From the NCBI GenBank assembly GCA_014549065.1, contig JACDOX010000008.1, positions 6,758,141 through 6,822,140 on the forward strand: a stretch of DNA of 64,000 nt, written 5' to 3'. Every line of letters starts with the position of its first letter. Position 1 is the stretch's first letter. The notes under the pieces were generated by a model. The model did no database searches. It was given only the letters and a program-made list of their open reading frames with translations, and was not told where the DNA came from. This document shows positions 55,344 to 64,000 of the stretch, piece by piece. Source of the DNA: Cardinalis cardinalis. Lineage: Eukaryota > Chordata > Aves > Passeriformes > Cardinalidae. Position numbers and translations under genes: made by a program.

Positions 55344-55582
55344 TTAGGGGTATCCAGGGTAGCTGGGGAAATTCCCAGTCCTTCTGCTTCTCCTTCGTTC
55401 TACAGCACTCCTGATCGCCTGGAGGAGCAGGTCTTTGTTATTGAGGATGTTGTATTTGCTCAGGTTCACAAGTTTATCAAAATTTTCAGAGGAATAAATT
55501 AGCCTAATAAGGTAGTACGGTGAGCAGTTGTTCTCCAGATTTACTTTGCCTTCTTCCATCTCCGAGTGACCACGCTTCACTC
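55344..55582 (-). CDS. PLA2G4B: PLA2G4B terminal exon
   Basis: Acceptor ctctgcag; stop TAA at 55344-55346. Encodes EEGKVNLENNCSPYYLI, FDKLVNLSKYNILNNKDLLL and AIRSAVERRRSRRTGN, then a short FPSYPGYP end. The basic run near the C-terminus is usual for this paralogue. Confidence 0.89.
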
Positions 55583-58500
55583 CTGCAGAGAAAGACAAAA
55601 GCCACCACAGTGAAATGAATCTGGAGTACAGTGTTGTAGGGGACTGATCTACTTGGCAGGACCCCCTGTTAAAAACAGCCCCCAGGAAATACTGCCAACC
55701 CACTCNACAGCTTGAAAGAGCCATTTCTGGTCTGTTTTCCCAGTTACTCCTCCTTTCCCTCCTGCTAAAGCTCAGACCTGGACATCCCTCAGCAGAGCTG
55801 GCCCAAATTCCTCCTTGTTCTGCAGACATCATTCCTAGGCAGCACATCCATGGGTCCACATCCATTCCCAAACCCTGTAAGTCTGATTCTCAGACAAAGA
55901 CACACACCTGGAACACTTTTCAAAATCTATGATTGCCACTGGATTAGTGGTGACAAGTGCAGGTCTGCCAGCTAGAATGAGTGGACAGCCTAGTACACAC
56001 AAGGAGACCTCGTGATGCCAACCACACAGGACTGCCTGTTGCAGAGTGTAAAGGGACCAGAGCACCCTACATCAGACTCAGCAAACTCCAGCCTGGCCTC
56101 AGGTTTTGCCTCTTGGAATTGGCAACATCCATACTCCCGTTATATCAATGCTTTTGTTTAAAAGGACCCCCTAATTCCCTGCACCAAGGACTTCAGCAGT
56201 CTCATATTTATGTTTCTACAAAATTTTTTGCTTCAGTTTTTTGCTGNTTTTTTGCCTATCTCCTTGTAGTCTGAACCAAATGTGCCCAAAGCACTAATGT
56301 AATGTGAGATGAGTTTCAGCAGGGCTACAGACTGCTGAGATACTCCTTATGATTTCAACCAGAACATCATGAAAAAGACACAAGAATTGTGTCACCTGTT
56401 TGAGACACAGCAGGTCTTAGTCTAACCTAGTGGTTTCTGAACAGTGTGATCTCAGGGTGCTAGGCACAGACTACCACTGAAGTGTCTGAATTAAAAATAT
56501 CCAATGTTGCTTCACTGAACCTCANAATACTCAGAGAGATGTATTATCTNTGCTGTCCACATCCGGATAAATCTGCANCTGTCTCAAGCACACCAAAGCA
56601 CAGTCTGTAACTGCTGCACTGCAAATGGGCACTTCACAGGCTGAGTCCTTTTAGACTGAAATAGTTAAAAACAAGAAAAATAACTACCCACATTCCACAA
56701 AATGTCTCTCATCCCCCTAGAAACAAAAAAGCTCCACTGTTAAACTTGAGATCCATGAAAGCAGGTTGCCAAGGACCCCCTCCTCCAACCATCCACATCA
56801 GCTGCTGGTTGTCAGCTTGATGGATGAATCAGTGACTGCTGAGAGACACGCAGGTGAGTGTCAGAGCTCACCAGTTTGGGCCTGGAGCAGAGAACTGGCA
56901 ACAGCTGCTCTGCTCTGCAGCACCTAATCTATTTTTCACTCAGAGAGATTCCAAAATCTTCACCTTCTTTACCTGCNACCCACTGCTCAACAGTTGGATC
57001 TCACCCCACATTGCCATTTGGACCATTTCCAGCCTCCACTGAACAAGCTTAGCTCCCTCTACAGAGCATCTCCTCTTTTCATCCACTGAGTTTCTAAACG
57101 TCATTTTCTTGATTTAGCTCTTACTATACACACTCACTGAGCATCACTGAATATCAGAGCAGAAAAGTACCTTTACTTTTTGCTGCTATTCCTACCCTTC
57201 CCAAATGCTCCCTCAGAGACTTCCATTTTGCTCTGGTTCCTCTATGGGCCCCAATAGAATTTTGGGTAAAGCTAGAAGGAGCTCACCCCAGGCACCTTAC
57301 TCTCCACCATAGGCAGCCCNGGAAAGACAGGGGTGCAGGGCCAGCTCTGGGGCTGGATGGCCCAAGGGCCAGCTCCTGCTGCTGTTTTCCNGCCCACCAG
57401 CAGGTCCTTCAGGACGCCCTTATCTCCTTGCTCCCACAACTCTCTGGGCCTTGCTATACTCTCCCTCTTCCCANTGCCAGAAAAATTCCAGAACTCTGCA
57501 CATCTCTCTTGGCAGGACATGGCATCAGGCATAAGCGAGGAAGACCTGCAGCTCTGCTCCAAGGGACAGTGACATGAGCCATCTGCCACAGGCAGGGCTG
57601 GAGGAGGCAGTGTGGCACTGAGTTGCCCAGGACNGTGTCTTCCATGCTTTTCAAGTGGAGAACAACCAGCAGGAACATGGAGGCTGCTCTTCTGCCTCCC
57701 ATCAGGGGACATGTAACACATACCAGGGGTAGAGCACAGTGCACAGTTCTGTTGACTGCATTTACCTGGCTCCTTGAATTCCTTAAAGGTGTCATTCACC
57801 AAGGGAAAATGGATTACTATAGGTGCTTTGGGGTCCTCTGCATCCGCAAATATATAACATTCCTTTGGGTTCTTCTCTTCTTCTGGACTTAGCTCCACTT
57901 TGGGGAATGGAATATTTTGTATCTTGCAATATTTGTATGTCATCTCTAATTGCTGTGGACACAGAATGCCATGGAGTTAAAGCTCTAAAAGAAGAATCAG
58001 NTTTACTCAGGTATCCTGGAATACAATGGCATCTTAAGTCATTCCCTAAAAACACTATGGAATGTGTAGTGCAGTAGAAGCACTATGAATGTGTAGTGCA
58101 AAGTAGCCACAGTACAACCTTACTTTCAACCAAGTCAGACTTATCAGACACTTATCAGACACCAAGTCAGATATTGGTGTTATCACCCTGTAGCGTTTTT
58201 ACAAGCCCAAGTGAATGACCCAAAGTCATACTCAGAATTCATCATGACAGACCAGGAGAGGTCACAGGCATGCCTCCAGCAAACAATTGTTACTGCAATT
58301 CCCTGAGGATTGTAGGAAGTATATGTTGTAATATATGTGGAAAAAAAGAGCCTAACAGTTTCTATAGTTCCATTCTTGAAGGAACTATAGGAAGTTTCTT
58401 TCCTCCTTCAAGGTATGGTGATATATGATTAAGATTTAGACAGCCACTTACTTAAAAGTTCTAATAAGACAAGAAGAATTTTACTCTGCGAAGCACAAAG

Positions 58501-61500
58501 TTAATCTTCTCACCTTGAACACATGTCCCAAACCATAATCAAGGGATATAATGACATCTACATTCCTCTCTGGCTTGAAAAGTGCTGCACCACTGGTGTT
58601 GATGAAATAGCCAACATCTATCAGACAAAGATACTTCTGCAGCGGTGTCAGATCGTTAGGGAAACCATCCAGCACAGTGTCTGAAAAACATTNTAATATA
58701 GTTAGTAGTGCATTTTTAGGAAAGAAAGAGTGAGTGATTCTGTCTGTGCTACGTGCTAAGGGCAGCTCCTTGGTTACCCTCCAGACTGGGGTCACCTCCC
58801 TCCACAACGTGAGCCCACAAACNCAGCCTCAGGAGCATGCCCTTCAAACTGCACGCCTGGACACACCTGGCCTGTTTCCACACTCTCCCAGGCACGCTCA
58901 CAAAGGCAGGCTGTGGGGCAGCCAGACAGAGGACAGGTGAGACACAGACTCCACTGACCTCACAGCTGCTCTGGGGAGTCATTTTTCACAGAATACAGAC
59001 TTCAACAGATTTATTTCTTTTTCCCTAAGAACTGGGAAAAATGCAAACAACAAAAACAATTTCACAGTGTAGCAACACAACTAACAAATGCAATACATCA
59101 TTGCACTTCTGCATTGCTCTTTTTTTGCTTTTGCCTTCTCAGGCTTTGTCTTCAACCCCTCTTTAAGTAGAAAAGTCTGNCTTCAATTTGCTTTCAGTAT
59201 GTCATATTAACTATCAGCCACGCTGTAAAAAGATTCCACATCANGCATACAACATCATCTACCAATAGCTTAAAATACTGCTTGAATTAATTAAATCTCA
59301 CATTAATGCCAAAAGGGGATTACATTAACTGGTAAGTTGAAATCTAAAGCCAGTTTCTGATAGCTAGACTCCTACTTCTCTGCTAGCAACCTCACCAGCT
59401 TGCCCTGTAGACAGCAAGTCCTTTACTGTTCCTCTAGCACACTTTCAGTCCCATGGAACAGGGCACATTTTGCCATGGTTTTAACTATCAGAATAGTGGT
59501 TTGAGAGTGTTCCTCAAGTTCACAAAATGAGGCAGGAAAGCCCAGAGCAGAATACTTGAGCTTCAAATAATTGTGTTTAGGCATTTTAAGAAACTGTTGA
59601 TCACAGAAATGCTGTTGCTAAGTTTCAGCATTTCAATTCATTCAATTGCTCTGCTTCCTTGGCCTCATTCTGTAGTGTTGATTTAAACCATGCAGAGTAA
59701 ATGTAGCTTGTTCCATAGCCTGGAATGTTTCACACCAGCTTGAAGTAATAATTCATAATTTTTCCATTCCCTCCCTGTCAAGTCTTTATGAAATGTGCTT
59801 ATTTTAGCATTCAAGGCTGCTGAGAATTCACAGATTCAACTGTAATAANAGACATTTGCTTGCAGTCCCTCACAGAAGAAACAGAGCATACTTTTTAGTT
59901 TTATTTGGCCTGGTGAACATTTTTAGATGAAATTCCTATACCCCTGTTTTCTTATCACAGAGATGGAACTTTGCAGCATTTTTTCATGACTGTGTATGTG
60001 AACTACAAGTAGACACTTTTCTTGTGAGAATCCCCTCTTTCATCCCACACCCAAATAGAGATTTTAAAGAAATCCTGTCTCAGAAATATCCTTTGAAGCA
60101 TGAATGCTACTGTAAAGGCATTAAGCTAAATCCAGATTATTAGTTCGATTTCTCATGGAGAAAATTAGGCATGGAAAGTCTTGTTTTAATATGTCAGATA
60201 ACCTGAGCTTCAGGGAATCCTCTAAAACAAAGCTCTATTCTCAAGACTTCATCTACCACAAGATTCATTTCTGCTCACAGACCTGGCATCTCCTCTTACT
60301 CCTGGAGANAGATCCATACCTGGGTTTGGCTTGATCTTACACAGGCAGCAAAAANAAGATGGAAAACCTGATAATTTTTCCCACTCCAGACTTTCAGTTT
60401 CCCTTTTCCCACTCTGGATTTCATGCTTTCCACATATTTTACTTTATTTGCAGAATATCTNCCCTGAGGTAGTCATTGGTGTTCCTATGCTCACTTCTTC
60501 AACATCCTCATTGAGATCTGCTTCTACCCATTTGTCTTTACAAAATTGTCAGCAAATATAAGGACAGTTATGTTTTTTAACATTTACTGACTGTCAATTT
60601 CATCCGTCATCCACCTTCTGAAACTACTTGCTTGTTCCTTCTCTCACCCACCCTTCTTATGTTACTTGTTTCTTCTCCTTCTTTCATTTGTTTTCTTAGT
60701 GCAGANCCTTTTAGGACACAGACATTTTGCTTACTGAACATTTTAAAAGCAGGTANCACACTGTGGGCTCTGCCTTAACCCACAGAAATGCACCACTGTC
60801 TGTCCACATTGTCAGCAAACTGTGTAGCAAGGGCAGAGAGGGACAAAACACGTTGTAACTTGCCTAAAATGGGAGAGAAAACNCAACTTGCCAAAGAGGA
60901 GGGCTCAGAGAAGGCAGAGAACGTGTGCTTTCTTGCTGAAGTCAGATTAACCTCAATAATGTGGGGTACTCCCACATTGCTACATGTTCATGGAATATAT
61001 GAAGATGCTGGGATTATAGGAAGATTTATGATGCAGAAAACCTCAGCTCCATCGCCTTGCTATCATTTCATAGATTGCTCCATAGGTTTCGAGATAAAAC
61101 TATTGCTGCCTGCCTAGAGAGCAAAGGCCATAGAAAATGGCTCTTCAATTTTTAAATCAAGTCTATATATCTGTTCTTTTAAAATTTAAAGTCTAAACCT
61201 ATGTTAACTTTCTGTAGCTGGATTTTGGTNTTTCTGAGGGGTTAAAGAGAGGTGTCCGGATGGGTAATTCATCAGGCAGAAACATCAAATATATGGACAA
61301 CCACATTTCTTGCAACTAGTCCTTTCTTTCATCTGATCCACAAAATAACCTGCTGTTTTATGCTTCTGGAGTTCCCTTTGTTTCTTGACCTCAAAAGATT
61401 CTGCCCTTCCTAAATCTTTTGACTGCTGCACCTACGCACAGTGACAAAATTCCTGTAGAAAAGCACTTCTTGACCCAAATTACAGGTATCCTCTAGAAGT

Positions 61501-63741
61501 GAAAGANCAGTCCATGGACTAGTTAATTTTAACCTGTTACCCTAAAGAAATAGATACCATGAATATAGGTCCAACTCAGCCAATTTCCAAACTCTGNAAC
61601 AAATATGAGTTTTCCAAAGTCTAAGAAACAAAATCTGAGATGTTACCTGCACAGTGCAGCTAACTCTTTGTTGCAGTTACCTTTCCATTCAATAAATTTT
61701 TTCTGATGGATATAATCCTTGTGAAACTCTAAGCCTCTCAGGAAGTTATGAGACTTTCCCAGCAGTGGACGCTTGGTCATAATGTCCTGAAACATTTCGT
61801 ACAACTTTCCTGACAAGCAAGATGGAGGCTCAATAACAGTAACATCTTCCTCAGGAGAATGTTTTTCTGAAATAGAGAAGAAACTATGAAATAGAGAAAA
61901 AACCAACAGCAATCTGCCGTGTCAGACACCTCTGCTGGCTAGCTGCCCTTGTTGTCTTCCTGTGGGTCAGTCTCATCCCTGTTTCTTGCAGGCTGTTGGA
62001 AAACATGCNCACATGACCCATGTCATTTACCAAAGAGATATTTAGTTTTCTTTAAAGCAGGCACGGTTTTTGTGTTTTACTCTTTCAAATGACACACTGG
62101 CCTTGTACTTTTGCCCACAAGTAAAAGCCAAGCTTCTTATTTGCAGTAACAGGCAGAGCCATTTAGCAGACCATGAGGAAACTTTAAATGAAAAACATTT
62201 GTACTAACATGAAGCATGCCTCTAGGGAAAAGAGANAAGAGAAAAGGACATAGCAATCATTGTGATACAGATTAAAATCATGCTGGAAGATCCATAATAA
62301 GGCAACACTTTAGAAACTCATACCTATATCTACCATATCTTGGGACCATCGTTCCCAGAATTCATTTGAATTTGAGGACCAGTACAAGCCATCCAGCAAA
62401 TTCCTAGTAAAGATGTTTGTCCAAAGACCTGCAAGTCAAACCACATGNGAAAAGTACTGCACTACCACATGTTAACCAGTGACTACTGTAAATATCCATG
62501 CTACACATTATTAGCCCACCCAACCTGACCCCATCATGACACAACTTAAACAGCAGATCTAAGAGAGTTCGAACATTGTGGTATAAGCACTTCAGTGCTC
62601 TTTCTCAGGAGGTAACTACACACAGAACATTTACTGCACAGTCCAGAGTAACAAAATAAGAGGTATCAGTCACCCAAATGATGTTGTAGAAAGTTTCCTG
62701 TGTACCTGTGAGAGAAGGTAGGCTTTGAAAGCATGGTGAAGCCATGAAGCATAAAGGCCTCTTTAAACTGATTTATTNTTTAAATCGATCTAAGACTCAT
62801 TTTCTTCCTTCCAGGCATGTTTTGTTTCTGTGGAGTGCAGTTGGTCCAGGTTCAAAATAGAATTGGCTCCATCTGTGAGTCTGCTTTTGGAAAAGAGCTA
62901 TCCTTCCTCATTAAGCTCTATGCCAGGTACTTACATGAGGAACAAATTGAATCTCGATCAGACTCCACAGTGAGATAAATATGGGGGTTTTATCCTCTAC
63001 CNTTATGTTTGGTATCAAAACTAAAACCTTACAAGGATTTAAAATCTGCCTGAGACAGATAGGTTCCTCTACTACCTGCTTTTTCTTCACCTTTNGTGGC
63101 AAAATGGCCAGTCAAAGTGGTTGTTGGAGGTCAAAAGGCCCTCCTTCATCCTTACGGGCAGAGAAGATCAGTGACATCCTCAAGCCACAAAGCTCAGGTA
63201 GCTCCTGCCTTTGTGACTTGTTCTAGATTATATGTTTTATTCTCAGCTCCTTCCAATTCTACCCCAGTAATGCTTTGTCTAGAATTATAGTTTATGAAGT
63301 TGAAGAGTTGGAGACTGATCAGGNAAGGAACACTTATTATTTCTTCAACTTGCCTCTTCCACCGTCTTGTTTGGTTTAGACAATGGAACAGGAACCACGC
63401 CGCAACTTTTCTAAATCTACCCAGGTGAAAAAGGAGGACAGAAGGAAAGAAGATACACAAAGATCAGAAGTGTATGAAAGGGTAAAAATCCCATTGATTT
63501 AAGACCTAAAGCAGAAGTGCTGGCAAGGAGTGTTGTGCCTGTGGCTAGCAAATATCACACTTTCTTTGAGGCTGTGCTTAACTGCATAGCGCTGCTATGT
63601 TACCTTCCAGATAGCAGATCCGAGATTCTGGCAGCTTCCTCACTCTCCTTCCCATGAAGAACTCGCTGTCAAAATATTCTGAAGGAATGGAGACTCCGTA
63701 TTTTGGTATGGCCACTTCATAAGGAGAGAAATTTGCCCACT
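55344..63741 (-). CDS. PLA2G4B: Cytosolic phospholipase A2 beta (PLA2G4B), last six coding exons
   Basis: Group IV cytosolic phospholipase A2; these enzymes hydrolyse glycerophospholipid acyl chains with a Ser/Asp dyad, recruited to membranes by an N-terminal C2 domain. Six exons join in one frame (1022 nt, about 340 residues plus TAA at 55344-55346). In order: FSPYEVAIPKYGV and EFFMGRRVRKLPES, then LWTNIFTRNLLDGLYW, then RPLLGKSHNFLRGLEFHKDY, then LIDVGYFINTS with the catalytic Asp, then VIISLDYGLG, then IHFPLVNDTFKEF, ending ERRRSRRTGN. The Ser (GxSGS) and C2 regions are right of 64000. PLA2G4B is favoured over PLA2G4D/E/F by the LxDVGY..NTS and SPEEE...ECY.F segments, the basic C-terminus and tail-to-tail placement beside SPTBN5, as in human. 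Paralogue choice is inference from remembered family patterns. Confidence 0.82.
55583..57765 (-). other. PLA2G4B last intron
   Basis: No extra exon or repeat recognised. Open frames at 57272-57765 on the - strand are run-on from the neighbouring exon. Confidence 0.7.
57766..57952 (-). CDS. PLA2G4B: PLA2G4B exon, second from last
   Basis: Acceptor tgtccacag, donor gtaaat in phase 1. Encodes YCKIQNIPFPKVELSPEEE, the CYIFADAEDPKAP segment and VIHFPLVNDTFKEF, a conserved late block of the catalytic domain. Confidence 0.9.
58053..58106. repeat. Short tandem duplication, about 28 bp
   Basis: CACTATGGAATGTGTAGTGC at 58053 is followed by a near copy at 58081 (CACTATGAATGTGTAGTGCA). Intronic in PLA2G4B. 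Confidence 0.75.
58514..58680 (-). CDS. PLA2G4B: PLA2G4B exon with catalytic Asp, third from last
   Basis: Acceptor gtttttcag, donor gtgaga. Encodes DGFPNDLTPLQKYLCLIDVG, then YFINTSGAALFKPERNVDVI and ISLDYGLGHVFK. The Asp of DVG aligns with the dyad Asp of the cPLA2 DAG/DVG motif. Confidence 0.9.
58681..61680 (-). other. PLA2G4B 3-kb intron
   Basis: Unique sequence; flanking exons join in frame (...EWK, D, TVLDGF...), so no coding exon is missing here. Confidence 0.75.
61681..61866 (-). CDS. PLA2G4B: PLA2G4B exon, fourth from last
   Basis: Acceptor ctatttcag, donor gtaact. Encodes an acidic segment (KHSPEEDVTVIEPP), a helix (KLYEMFQDIMTKRPLLGKS) and NFLRGLEFHKDYIHQKKF. Ends with WK plus one base, completed as Asp by the next exon. 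Confidence 0.88.
62324..62428 (-). CDS. PLA2G4B: PLA2G4B exon, fifth from last
   Basis: Acceptor gacttgcag, donor gtatga. Encodes LWTNIFTRNLLDGLYW and EFWERWSQDMVDI. Both junctions split codons after base one (giving Gly and Glu). Its frame was not obvious from long ORFs; the protein match fixes it. Confidence 0.86.
62429..63603 (-). other. PLA2G4B intron
   Basis: Unique sequence, nothing recognised. The 259 bases right of the last exon (63742-64000) are also intronic. Confidence 0.7.
63604..63741 (-). CDS. PLA2G4B: PLA2G4B exon, sixth from last
   Basis: On the - strand, acceptor tctttgtag and donor gtaaca. Encodes EWANFSPYEVAIPKYGVSIP and SEFFMGRRVRKLPESRICYL, strongly conserved in the cPLA2 catalytic core. 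Starts and ends one nucleotide into a codon. The preceding exon is not in the window. Confidence 0.88.
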
Positions 63742-64000
63742 CTACAAAGAATTTACATGAGGCATGTTTGCTGCAATAAAAATAAAACCCCAAAACCTTC
63801 CCAAGGATCTTGCTTGTCTCAGCAGCTCTGTACTATCTGCACATTTGTACTGCAAGCTGCACTGTCTACTTCTATAAAAATTGAGATATTATTTACAACC
63901 AAAAGGAACCAGCTTTTTAAACTCAGAAAAGCTCTAACATTAGGTTCAAATGCTTAGATATTTATTTCTATATAAAGATTCTGGGATCGCACTTGCCTCT

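Noticed and set aside
55583..55871. Open frame upstream of the PLA2G4B terminal exon
   Set aside because: Intronic run-on; the exon begins at the ctctgcag acceptor, where the frame continues from the previous exon.
58366..58394. 10-bp inverted repeat (CTATAGTTCC and GGAACTATAG)
   Set aside because: Too short to stand out from chance in 64 kb.
55344..63741. Assignment to PLA2G4E, PLA2G4D or PLA2G4F
   Set aside because: Motif details and the tail-to-tail position beside SPTBN5 fit PLA2G4B better; not excluded without a phylogeny.
1..64000. CRISPR arrays, prokaryotic operons, tRNA or rRNA genes
   Set aside because: None seen; the window is a vertebrate intron-exon landscape.

Overview
The window is vertebrate genomic DNA, almost certainly from a bird. 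Large, gene-poor introns separate short exons with standard splice sites. The recognisable interspersed repeats are CR1 LINE 3' ends and one avian-type solo LTR. Single N bases are scattered through the whole window.

Positions 1-51130 (+ strand) carry the 3' half of a beta-type spectrin gene, which I identify as SPTBN5 (beta-V spectrin). I placed 36 coding exons by eye. Their lengths sum to 5787 nt and stay in one frame across every junction, giving 1928 residues plus a stop. They encode about 14 complete triple-helical spectrin repeats, one partial terminal repeat, a Ser/Thr/Pro-rich linker in a single 621-nt exon, a split PH domain and a short tail. The 5' half of the gene (actin-binding CH domains and the first repeats) lies outside the window. 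Two introns use GC-AG splice sites.

Positions 55344-63741 (- strand) carry the last six coding exons of a group IV cytosolic phospholipase A2, best matched to PLA2G4B. They supply about 340 C-terminal residues of the catalytic domain, including the catalytic-aspartate segment. The nucleophilic serine and the C2 domain lie beyond the right edge. The two genes converge tail to tail, as JMJD7-PLA2G4B and SPTBN5 do in human. Between them lie about 4.2 kb holding the SPTBN5 3' UTR, CR1 fragments and back-to-back poly(A) signals.

The least explained objects are in SPTBN5 introns: a 29-bp perfect hairpin with a 3-nt loop (680-740), a second 18-bp hairpin (19173-19223), and a 1.55-kb stop-free, Ser/Pro-rich reading frame (5261-6814) that is not part of the spectrin frame. 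No CRISPR array, prokaryotic operon, tRNA or rRNA was seen.
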